Source: Calonectria ilicicola (taxonomy: Eukaryota > Ascomycota > Sordariomycetes > Hypocreales > Nectriaceae). From it: a stretch of 64,000 nucleotides of DNA. The stretch covers positions 4,402,001-4,466,000 of the forward strand of contig CP085833.1 of assembly GCA_020809705.1 (NCBI GenBank), given 5' to 3'. The notes below the pieces were generated by a model. It did no database searches and was not told the origin of the DNA. It was given only the letters and a program-made list of their open reading frames with translations. A program made the position numbers and the translations under genes. This document shows positions 25,401-36,037 of this stretch, piece after piece. Position 1 is the first letter of the stretch. Every line of letters starts with the position of its first letter.

Positions 25401-28400
25401 CTCTCAATAACCCCAAAAAGTTGAATGCTTGTTTGAATACGGAACCCCCCGCCGCAACCCGGCGCCGTGCGCTTGTCAAAAGCTGCTTATCTGGAGTCCA
25501 AAAACAGAACCAAAAAGAGCAAAAAGACCGTGCTGCTAATGCAATGGGATGTTCGGATACGAACTTGGCCGTGGAACCTCTTGGAGCATGCCAAGTGTTG
25601 GTTCCGCAGTGGCGGTTGCGCGGCTGTCAACGTTTTTGGCAGAGTTTGCGGCGGCTCGTGTTGGTCATGATGACTGCGTATGCGGGCGATAGCCTATTAT
25701 CGGATTGGATTTGGGTCATGGCCGCAAAAAGCACCACACCACCTTGGCCTTGTAGCGGATTTCATCTGTAATTCCTTTTTGTGCAAGCCTGTATGCAGTA
25801 AGCGAGGGTCTGGATTCGATTCAGTTGGCCCTAATGCAAAGCCTCAGCCGATAGCTGCAGCATTGCGGTGGTTGTCAGCTGGAACAGAGAAGGCGACCAA
25901 CGGCAACTAGAGCCCTTAATGGGTACGAGCTCCAATGTGGCAAACAGGAGTCATGTTACAATTTGGACGAGATCGCGAGGGCTGATATGGCACCATGTTA
26001 CGTTCAATATTATCACCACTTGGTCCTACGGTTTCGCCCAAAGGTGGCCCCTGCGCTGCGGTGTCTACGGTAGGTTACTTGGAGCAAGCCTGGAGTTGGA
26101 GCGAGTGAACTAGCAATTGGAATTGCTCTGGTCTGTGTGATATATGAGAAAAAAGCCGCCGTCGTGACCCGGAGATTGACACTGACCTTGATAAGAGTGC
26201 AGGGGCTGGACAAAACAACCGTTCTGTGTGTCAACGGCTAAGTTGGAAACAATGAGCGGCACAACTTACCAGTCGTAAAAACCCCTTTACGGGACATCAA
26301 AAGGCGGCATCTGCATTGGCTGAAGAGTGCCATGTTGCAGCGGCATCCAGCTTATCCACTTTTCTTCATCCTTCCCGACTTCAAGCTTGTCAACTGACGC
26401 AAGCTGGTTGGGAGCCCATGTCCCACGCCGGGGGCGGCCTGTGCATCGGACCTACTGTTTCAGAGCCGTCCATGTGTGCGTGTGTGAGTATGCATGCAAC
26501 TTGGAACTGAAGCTGGTGAGGAGGAGCCGGAGAGGTGGTGGTGTTGGTGGGGGAGGCCCAAAAGGGCATAACGAGGCAAAAAGGCGTGCGGGCTGCATCG
26601 AAAATTCCATGAAACATTCTTTGGGCCAGCAGTCGCCCGCCACAGAGATGATGTCAGGGGAGGCCGGGCGGCCGGGTTGTCATGCGCTCAAAGCCGTCGC
26701 AGCGCCGGCGTTGACTCCTGCGTCCGGGCTGCTCGTAGTGCCTGCACTTATCAAGATACGGGAGCGGAGAGGGAACTCTTTGACCTTGCCATTGCAGAGC
26801 TTGTGTGCTACACACGGGATTAGGCTGGCCAGGCCATGAGCCGGACTCGCGCGCCAAGCGGGTCGATTGAGCGGTGTTGGGATGTCGGGAGGAATCGTGC
26901 AGCGACGTGCCCAGTGACAACAATCTGTGGAGGAGCGCAAGTTGAGCAAAAGCCACCTCGCTTCAACCCGGATCTAGACGAAAGCACAGCACATGGTCCC
27001 TGGGCACAAGCTGGCTTGGGCTCATCCTGCTGGCAGCACAGCGCAGCGCAGCCGAGTTGACGGGCGGCCGCGAGGACGCGTTGATGTGCTGCGTTGGGCA
27101 GGAGAGCTGAGTGAAGCTGAGCAGCGAGACCAGACAGAAGAAGGAGGTGGTTGCGGGGGCTGGCGTATACGAACCCGACAATGCCCATTCATGCTGCACC
27201 AGCCCTGCTGGGCATCGATAGCTTAGTGAGGCACCCGTTTGCGTGTTATGCCATGAATGTCGGCTTCATGCGTTGATAGGCTGCCTGTGATAGGGCTCTT
27301 GTCGTGTTTCGGGAACGTCGACGGTGTACTGACCCATGCGCCGCCCTGTGACTCTACTGGCTGCTTGGTTTCTGTTCCTTGGCTTTTGGTTCTCGGGAGA
27401 GGGGACGGAAGCTCTATCGAAACGGACCATGTACTGACCGAGTGTCATCCAGGGGTATCCATGTCAGGGACCTCTTGTGGGCTCAAGGAGGGTTGGAGAG
27501 GGGGTTTTGGGAGGGGCCTGCGCCGTCTGCTTGCGAGATGCATGCCCACAAGGGGACTCCATGTGATGCGGGAGACAAAGCAAAAGTGTCTGGGTCGCAC
27601 GGGGCAGATGGGGCAAACGTGGGAAGCATGGGATGGTAATGGGATGGCCAGAATCGGTAAATTACATTAGCAATAGTACGTATTGAGAGTGGTGGTGATA
27701 GCGTAAGGGCCATCCATGGCCATGGCGGGATGTGGTGGGATGTAGGAAGTGGGATGTGGGATGTGAGATTTGTACGAGACAGGCTCGTTCGATGCGGAGA
27801 GTAGAGTTGGACGCTACCATTAGGTAGGTGGGTAGGCCAGGTAGACAAGTCAAAGAGCATGTCTGTGGTTATTATCGTGACGGGCGGCAAAGGACTGACT
27901 ACACGCACACGCAGACTAGACTCACGGAGGACGACCAGGCGGAAGAGGCCTACTCCGCAAAATGCAATGCACTGGGAGAGGGTGTGGGCCGTAGAATCTG
28001 GACGCATTCAAGCGGTGACGTATCACTCCCCAGGGAAGCGGACATGTGAGTGGTATACTTAAAACAGCGCAACCGAGAGGGAAACGCCGAGGAGGAATAA
28101 GAAAGTAACTAGAGAGAAACGCAAGTAAATGGGGGGGAGGAGTGGGAAGAAGGAAATAATAGAAAATAGGAAAAAAGAAACAAGCGGCCAACGAGAGCGA
28201 ATGAATGAATAGCTCGAGCTGCACTACGACAACAACTTTCCGCGAGGGCGCGTAATAGCACACAGAGAGAGTGAGAGAGAGGTAGTTTATGGGTCCTGCG
28301 TGCACTGCACTGCACATGTAGTGTCTGCTGCACACCTACGTAGGCACTGTAAGGAGCAGCCTGGCATTACATTACATACATGACATTACCTTACAGTACA

Positions 28401-29640
28401 TTGAAGACACGGGCACACACACACGCAGGCAATTGCTGCATGTCGGCCATTGACCCGTCTGTCGTCATGGCTGACTGCAGCACTTTTGCTTAATCTCTGC
28501 CGCCGACTCATCATCTTTAACAATTGATTCGAACTGACTGCATCCCACCTGGACAAAAGTGCGGCGGCAGTGTGCACAAAACATTGGCTTGGCCCGAAAA
28601 CTTGCTTCTGGTGCCGGGACACCCCCCCTCCATCTCGTCGCTGAGAGCCTCTGCTTGGCCGTCCTAATTGGCCATGCACGCTCTGTCTCTCTCCGGCCAC
28701 GCGCCCATTGCCCATTGAGACGTCGTCCTGGTTGCCATTCCCATTCCCCCACCACCATGTTCCCAATGCTGCCCTCCATCCTCCATCGCCCGCCGGGAGC
28801 CCCCCTGCCGTGCCCTGAATTATAATCCATCCATCCCATGAATCGCGTGCTACACACGCGCAGGCTCAGTCGCTGCGGTGGCCCCGACGACCTGAGCCTT
28901 GAGCCCTCACTCAGTGTGGGCTTGGCCTGGCGCAACCACTTTAGCGATGGTGCCGCGCTGTAAAATTTCCGGTTAAATGTGTACACTTGCGAGAGGCTAG
29001 AGGGTCCTCCTTTCTTCTATCCGCCTTCTTTCAATCAAGGAGAGACGCCAGACAGGAGACTGAAGACTGGGAGACCGATCCTGAGGGTCCACACGGCCAC
29101 CGGGGAGGCGACGCGGGACTATTCTGTTTGCGGTTTGGCCTGGGCTCGGGCTAATTTGAAACAGACAATCCAACCCATCTCGCAGTCAATGCCCAAGGGC
29201 GCACGTACCATCACCACCATGGGGTCCAGTGGTACTTGTGCGCTGTGTACCGGCGTTATGGTGCTCGCAGTGGCTTGTTTAGTGGCGCAAGGCGTTGTAA
29301 TATTGCGGTAAGCCCACTATGGCATCTTCAATCGGTGCTCTCTGCCCAGCGGCCACGCCCGCGCTCGTCCCTCGAGCCCGTCTGTCTGGTGTCGGCGCCG
29401 AGGTCTGGCGGGAGCCGTGGTTCAGTAGAATAGAGACAAATCACTAAAGACATGAGCGGGAGGACGGCACAATTCAGGTCTCGTACGGTCGACGTATTTC
29501 TTTTTTTATTTTTATCTTTAGTCCCGTTCCAATTTTGTTTCTTTTTTTTCCAGCCCCAATTCGCCCAATCTCTTCACCAGTTATCCGGCGCCCAGCCAGA
29601 CGGGACCCTAAAAGTACCGGCGCCCCAAGTACCCAAGCAT
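22402..29640. other. Gene desert between fwd-1-like gene and CDC24
   Basis: About 7 kb between two divergent genes with no supportable coding region. The part next to the F-box/WD40 gene (22.4-23.1 kb) should be its promoter. 23.5-24.0 kb is an A+T-rich island. 24.0-29.4 kb is mixed to G+C-rich sequence with poly-purine stretches near 28.05-28.3 kb. A CACGTG E-box lies at 24215-24220. All frames are short, lack domains and compete with equally long antisense frames. No tRNA, rRNA or transposase motif is seen. Confidence 0.5.
23640..23960. other. A+T-rich island
   Basis: Two clusters of nearly pure A/T sequence, near 23660-23730 and 23875-23950, flank a more balanced stretch in an otherwise G+C-richer region. 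This could be a matrix-attachment or replication-origin type sequence, or remains of a RIP-mutated repeat. The sequence alone does not decide. Confidence 0.5.
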
Positions 29641-29703
29641 CCCCCGCTACGCTGAGGATGCCCGCCTAACCTCACCTACTGCGCTGTACCCAAGCTTGGG
29701 TAC
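29629..29703. promoter_or_regulatory. Palindrome and half-site upstream of the CDC24 leader
   Basis: An 18-bp perfect palindrome (GTACCCAAGCTTGGGTAC) lies at 29686-29703. A ten-base half copy (GTACCCAAGC) lies 57 bp upstream at 29629-29638. A repeated half-site plus a full dyad is what a dimeric DNA-binding regulator would use. The factor is unknown. Confidence 0.5.
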
Positions 29704-30456
29704 GTACTGTACCTCGACCGGTGTACCTCTGCCGCCCACTCTTCCTCCCTCCCACTCATCAATCTCTCTTCTCCCGCCTCCATCAGCCTCGTCCTCTCCC
29801 ATCTCACGACTTCAGGAGCCCAGCGTCGCAACCTGCGCTTTTCCTTCTCGCCCTCTCCCGCTTCCAGAGCAACCGACTCTGCGAAGACCTCTGCGACAGT
29901 CTTCTCCCTCTGCTCTCCCGACCACCTTCGCCACCGCTGTTAGCGCCCGTGGAACCGCTACTCTCCCTCGAACCGCTCCACCGCCTGAACGGAGCGTTGT
30001 CCTTGCCTCTCAATCACGGCCAATTTTTTTTCTTGCAACTGCCGACGACAACGACGATAGGGACCCGGTCCCCGAATCACGAATTCTCGCACAAGAGACA
30101 GACGATCCTTTGACATACCACTGCATTCATTTCACACCGACGTCGCGCGTGTCCTGTTTCGCTCTGCCTCGCTCGCACCCGCCGCCAACTAGCCCGCCGC
30201 CTCCCCGGAGAGAGCGATCACTCAGATATTTACCACCGAATGACGCACGACGAATACTGAATCGCTGCCGAATTGCCGCCCCTAGAACCTAGCATCATTC
30301 CCCGACGAGGAAATCTGGTGACTGTCGCTTTCCACCACGACCCCGACCCGACCCTGATTTCCCCACCACCGGCGACAGGCTCCCTATCCCTCCGCCAAAC
30401 CCGCCCCCCGGTCTCCCACCTCTTCCGTCACCATCACGGCGGATGGAGTAAAGGCG
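29704..30456 (+). promoter_or_regulatory. Long ATG-depleted 5' leader of CDC24 with two short uORFs
   Basis: The stretch is C/T-rich and contains no ATG from 29661 to 30239, which suggests a transcribed leader under selection against upstream starts. Two upstream ORFs follow: a six-codon one at 30240-30260 and a two-codon one (ATG-GAG-TAA) at 30443-30451 that ends five bases before the CDC24 ATG. The transcription start is not known. Confidence 0.55.
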
Positions 30457-33400
30457 ATGGCTCATGCCCCGCTACTACGACAGAACACGACCCCGGTCTT
30501 CCCCAGCTCTAACGGATTCGGCGGCATACCTCAGAACAGCATGAACCATGCGCCGCGCGCCAGCCAACTCTCGGGCGCAACGGCCGTCTCAGGCTCGACC
30601 GCGTCCTTAAGCTCGCTCGCCAGCGCCGCCACCATGGTTCCTCATTCTGGCGGCCCCGTTCAGGCCACCGGGAATATCATCAACCAGAAGGCCGATGCCT
30701 CCCGATCTCTATACCAAATTTGCATCAACCTAAAGCAACGTCTCAGCCAGGTCCCAGGCTTCGAACCGTTCCTCGAGGACCTCGATCCTCACGACCCCGT
30801 CGACCCACTATGGAATCTCTTCCGCTCAGGATACCCCCTCCTCGCCGTTTACAATTCGCTACAGCCCCAAGAAGAACTTCGAGTAGAAGATCCCAACGCC
30901 AGCGAAGCGAAAAAGTCCAAGATTGCCATTTTCAAATTTGTTCAGGCTTGCATGAAAGAGCTCAACGTTCCTGCTACCGAGAGTTTCGTCATCACTGATT
31001 TGATGGGCAACGATACTAGTGGGTTTGTCAAGGTACGTTGCTTTTAAGCGCCCACTGCAATTCACCCCTACTGTGGCTGACGTTTGCTGACCACACCAAT
31101 CAGGTTACACAAGTTGTCAACTATGTTCTTGACTTGGCTGAGCAGCGCGGCTTCTTGCTGCAGCTGCAGCCATACCCCGAAGAGGAACCTACTGGGCCAG
31201 CCGCTGGTTCCCAGATGACTTACCGAGACCACATTGTGAAGGAGTTAGTGGATACCGAGCGCAAATATGTCCAGGATTTGGAAAACTTGCATGACCTCAA
31301 GAGGAGCTTGGAAGAGAAGGGTGCCATCACTGGCGACATCATTCATCAGATTTTCCTCAACATCAATGCCATTCTCGATTTCCAGCGACGTTTTCTGATC
31401 CGAGTTGAAACGACAAACTCAATGCCAACAAGCAAACAACAATGGGGAGCGCCTTTTGTCACTTACGAAGATGCGTTTGACATTTACCAGCCCTTTATTG
31501 CCAACCAGCGCAAGGCGGCCCTCATGGCAAACCAGGTCTTCGATAAGATTCAATTATCTGATCACCCAGTCGCCGCCGACTTCAACACTCTCGATGGATT
31601 CCTGCTGAAGCCCATGCAGCGATTGGTGAAGTACCCTCTGCTGCTAAAGGTGTGTTACGAAAAAAAAAAAGCATTTATCCGGCAACCCACTGACAGAATA
31701 TAGGATTTGGCCAAGAAGACCGAGGATGCAGAGACTAAGGCTGATTTGGTTGCTGGTTGCGAAGCTGCTGAGCGTGTTCTAAAAAAGGCCAATGAAGCTG
31801 TCAACCGAGACATGTTGGACGAGGCTCTTGAAGATCTCATTAGCCGAGTTGACGACTGGAAGAGCCACAAAGTTGAACAGTTTGGAAAACTTCTTCTGCA
31901 CGGTGTTTATGGTGTCATCACTGGCAAGAATGACCAGGAGAAAGACGTGCGTCAAGATGAATCAATGAATCCATTGTTCAATACTAACTTCATCATAGTA
32001 CGAGATTTACCTGTTCGAATGCATCTTGCTCTGTTGCAAAGAAATTTCCCCCGCTAAGAGCAAGGACAAGAAGGACAAGACAAGATCCCTTGGACCCAAG
32101 ATGAGAAACAGGAGCGCTAGATTGCAGCTCAAGGGCAGGATTTTCATGACGAATGTCACTGATATTGTGTCTTTGTCAAAGCCCGGTAAGTAATGTTGAC
32201 TTTTGAATCATGACATTTGTCATTGACGCAATCATAGGCTCCCATAGCGTCCAGATTTGGTGGAAAGGTGATCCTGGTGTTGAGAACTTTACCATTAAGT
32301 TCTCACAGGAAGAGGTGATGAAGAAATGGGCCGGCGGACTTGAAACTCAGAGGAAAGAAAATGTTCCTCGCACTTCATCCCAATCGGATGGTTCAGCGCC
32401 CGACTTCGCATGGACCAGAGATCAAGCGCACGCACTTGAGAACCCATACCTCCAGCAGGACGACGACGACGATGATGAGGACTACGGCCCGGCCACAGCC
32501 CCTCCACAGTTCCCCATTCACTCGACAGCTGGCCAAATGCCAAGAACTGCCTCCAATGGCAACTTGCGGGCTAGGGCTGGAACAGGCGAGAGTAGTCAGT
32601 CTCTGGCCACTATGGTTCGAGCTGCTCCTCCGCCCAGATTCCCCATGCCGGCACCAGCAACCCCGCTTAGCTTGCAGATTGGAGCGGGCGCTGCTATCGG
32701 AGCTCATTCCCCTGGTGCCTGGGCTGGTGATAGCTACTTCTCCCCTACCGCCGAGTCTCCGGCCTCATCGCGAGCCAGCACCGCTAGTGGCATGTTTACG
32801 ACACCCAACTATGGCTTCTCCAAGGCTGGCACACCTCAGCCAGGCTGGGAAGACAGCAATCGATACACGGCCCCTGCTCAACCTCGCGCTCCGTCTCGCG
32901 ATGGAAGCTCCCCTAACCCCAATCTCATGAACGGACGGAACCCCCGAGGTCCCTCATTGCCAGCCATGGCTTCCCAGAGCCAGACGGCGGCCCAACAGCA
33001 GAGGAGTCGCTCTTACAGCACTCCTGACATCAATGTTCCAGGCATTCCTCGATCCCGGCAGCCTAGCCAGGGTACAATCCCTGCTGTCCCTGGTATCCCG
33101 CAGCACTTGCATCCGGGACATGACGTCTCCCGCGCTCAGAACGGATCTCCAAGGAACGACCTACCGATTCGAGCTCAGACAAACAGCCCTGGCGCCCAGC
33201 GAGAGCGCTTGCACCAGCACTCGGGAAGTCTCGGAGGTAGCATGGCTCACTTCCCCGTGCAGCCAGTTTACTCTCGCGGCAACACCCCCAACCCTGGCGG
33301 AAACCCTCTGCGAGTTGACCCTGCTGTAGCCAACTCGCGAACGACGTCTCCTGCACTGGCTGGAGCCGCACCCCCGCCAACTTCGACCCCTGCACCTCTT

Positions 33401-33724
33401 CCTACTCCAGACCTACCTCTACCAACTCAACTCAAGGTGCGCGTCAACTGCGAGACAGGTAACTATGTTACCCTCGTCGTGGCTTTCAACATTACATACC
33501 AGTCTCTTATCGACCGAATCGATGCTAAGCTAGCGCGCTTCACCAACAGCAGCATTGGCAAGGGCATCCTTAAGCTTCGGTACCGTGACGAAGACGGTGA
33601 CTTTGTAACAATTGAGAGCGATGACGATATCCAGATTGCCTTTACGGAGTGGCGAGAAGGCCAGAGGAACTACGCCAACGGTGTTGGAGAGATAGAGCTT
33701 TTCTGCGTTGGCGACACTTCCTAA
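30457..33724 (+). CDS. CDC24: Cdc24, guanine nucleotide exchange factor for Cdc42, 1,012 aa
   Basis: I place exons at 30457-31032, 31104-31649, 31704-31946, 31999-32185 and 32238-33724. All four introns (71, 54, 52 and 52 nt) are GT-AG, and the sum is 1,013 codons with the stop. Domains in order are: a Ser/Ala-rich N-terminus; the Cdc24 calponin-homology domain (about 70-205, with PLWNLFRSGYPL); a DH RhoGEF domain (about 230-410, with ERKYVQDLENL and LLKPMQRLVKYPLLLK); a PH domain (about 440-590, with QIWWKGDPG); a long Ser/Pro/Gln-rich linker; and a C-terminal PB1 domain (916-1012) with an acidic OPCA-type motif (YRDEDGDFVTIESDDD). Cdc24 activates Cdc42 for polarised growth, and PB1 binds scaffold or NADPH-oxidase adaptor partners. 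Length and domain order are normal for filamentous fungi. Confidence 0.96.
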
Positions 33725-35038
33725 ACGCCTGCATATCGCCCATTCCTTATTCTGGATGGGATTTTGGGGAGAGGAGAGAAGGGAGACGCGGAGCATATTG
33801 CTAGGGATACCCATGGATCACACGCATTTTCGGCGCACGGAATATTCATTTTTATTTCTTCGACTATGATCTAAGGCACGATAACGAATGATCGAGGGCG
33901 TATTCAGCGAGCGGCATCAATCATATAGACACGACATGGCAGCGACTTGCACCAACTTTTGAAGTATATCATACACCGACTATACACGGGTTTCTTCTTA
34001 CGCCCACTCAAGCCGCTCCTTGAAGCCTCTTATTGGCTCTCTTTTTTGGGTTTATGGCGCTATTTATGCCTAACCTTTTGGTTTTACTACCCACTATTGC
34101 ATAGGGACTTGTGTTGCAGATGCAACATGCGGCATCAACATGATTGTTGATGAGGTTGTTGATTACAGCTTTTCAGTCGCTGTCCTGTTTTTTTTTTGGG
34201 CTTAACCAACGGGAACTTTTGATCGGGATTCGTATCGCGCTACTTATTATTTGGCACTCGTGACTTTTTTTTTTTTTACTTTGTCCTTTTTTTTTTTTTT
34301 TTTTTGTTTTACTCAGGGATCGACATGGTTACCATTTTGTTTTTCTGCCCTCCATCATTATTACCTTCATATGATATGGCGCTATTGAATTGAGGCCACC
34401 GGAAGCACGTATTTATTGTTGACCATTTTTTATTCTTCTTTTTCTTTTTTTTAGGCCCTTTTGTCGATGGAATCCTTTATTTTATTCTTACATGTTGATG
34501 ATAGTTGTAGACGGTGGCGGGGACTTGAGGGAGATGGCAGGGAGAGATTCGGACATGGCAGTGGAAGGTCCAAAGATGCATGTCTTGCAGGGAAGATAGA
34601 GAAATGCAAGCACTTTGATCGAGTCTCCTGTGTTTCTTTTTGGCCGACTTGAGTGAATTTTCTATGATCAGAACTGTGTATTTATTTGGGTCTGGGGAAA
34701 ATTTGTAGAGAGATTTGTTGTCATTGTATTTATTGTACAGCGCTAAATGTACATTTCCACCTCATCAGTTCCGCCCGGTCGTGTCCCGGTCATGTTGTAC
34801 AGGTTTTTCCTCTTTTCCCAAATGCAGAGCTTTCGTACAAAACGCCCATGAATGCATTCGTCATAACCACCATCCTCTTTCTAGTGATTTCGTCGTGACC
34901 CTTTCATGTCTTGCCTCTCTCTCATAACCCGCCAAGCGATGCGCATGGGTGTGTTCTTGAACTCTTTGCCCCTCTCGTCCATAAAATTCCCCTTCCCATA
35001 AAAAAAAACAAACCATCTTCTATAGACCACCCTCTTCT
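33725..35038. other. Convergent 3' intergenic region, CDC24 / MRP10
   Basis: The region holds the 3' ends of CDC24 (+) and MRP10 (-). Several long T runs occur at about 34185-34310 and 34430-34455. No coding region is supportable; the frames present are short and low-complexity. Confidence 0.5.
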
Positions 35039-35454
35039 TTACTTTTGCTTCTTGGGCGCCGTCATGTACTTTTGCATACGCGACAGGTGGTAGTTGATGG
35101 TGTTGGGGGCGGCGGGAGGCGCAGGAGGGCCGTCCATGCACTTGCGGAGCTGGTTCTCGACGGCTGCGCAGCCGGTGGCGTTGTAGCCGGCAGAGGCCCA
35201 GCAGGCTGTTGTGAAAATAATGTTAGCTTCAATCTCTTGGCCCATGTGGAGTGGTCTTATGGTGGGATAACGGTGCCATGAGACCACTCCATATTTTTTT
35301 CTCTTTTTGGATCAATTCAGAGAGAGATTTCGAAAAACGTACCGAGGACGCTGGACATGATGGCAATGCACGGGTTCTCGGGCGCTCGCTTGGGGTTGTG
35401 CACGCGCAGCGTATTGAGGGGAGGAAGACGGATGGCTTTGTGGCGGCCGGTCAT
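35039..35454 (-). CDS. MRP10: Mitochondrial small-subunit ribosomal protein Mrp10 (mS37, CHCHD1 type)
   Basis: Exon 1 is 35454-35343 and exon 2 is 35205-35039, giving 92 residues. The start lies in a CACC-ATG-A context. A basic N-terminus (RLPPLNTLRVHNP) is followed by a twin CX9C (CHCH) fold. The first cysteine pair is Cys29/Cys39 and the second is Cys50/Cys60, with the typical ACWASAGYNATGC segment between, then TINYHLSRMQKYM. The family is imported and folded with help of the Mia40 disulfide relay and sits in the mitoribosomal small subunit. The 137-nt intron falls within the codon just before the second cysteine. It is about twice the usual length here and contains a strong hairpin. An E-box CACGTG lies about 207 bp upstream. 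Confidence 0.93.
35247..35291. repeat. 16-bp inverted repeat inside the MRP10 intron
   Basis: Arms 35247-35262 and 35276-35291 pair at 15 of 16 positions around a 13-nt loop. The hairpin lies wholly inside the intron (35206-35342), clear of the splice sites and of the CTAAC branch site. Confidence 0.75.
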
Positions 35455-36037
35455 GGTGGGCGAGCGAGGATTCGGACCGAGCGGGTGTCAATTGAGGCCG
35501 TACCGGGAGGTGGGATGCGCGCAAGGCGAATTGGAGCGAAGGGAATTGCGCTGGGTGCCGTCGGAGCTGGGCTCTGCTTTCTTCCTGGTTCCCAATCGTC
35601 CAAAGAGCTCTCTCGCCATATCGTTTGAAGGTTTGAAAGTTTGGGCCGTCGGAGTGGGGTCACGTGTGGGCGGTGAAGCGGGAGAAATTCGGATGTGGGT
35701 GCATTTTGGCTGGAACGTCTGGCTTCGAGTTAACTGCTGGATCACGTCGAATCAACACACCTACCCCCCCTTCTTACAGTGGTGCGACTAAAGCCCGCAA
35801 CCATATCGCATGCTTATTCCTACCTTAAAATGGCAGATGTAGCAAAACAAATTGATCAGAATTTGGTCATTTAAGGTAGGGCTCTATAGGACCCACTCCA
35901 TGGTCGACTTATTTAGTCAACTCAGGTAGTTTTGAAGAGGTTGACATTGGATACGGGTTTTCAAACCATCATGTCATTCAACGGTGAGGAATTAAATAAC
36001 TATTTGACAAGTTTCCTTCCTTTTACCTCCGTTCGTT
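35455..36037. other. Spacer between MRP10 promoter and NLR 3' end
   Basis: The first 250 bp should be the MRP10 promoter, with CACGTG at 35661-35666. From about 35.8 kb the sequence becomes A+T-rich and should hold the 3' UTR of the NLR gene. No gene is seen. Confidence 0.5.

Noticed and set aside
26390..28335. Several 60-170 codon frames on both strands
   Set aside because: All are mutually overlapping and low-complexity, with no domain or convincing splice sites.
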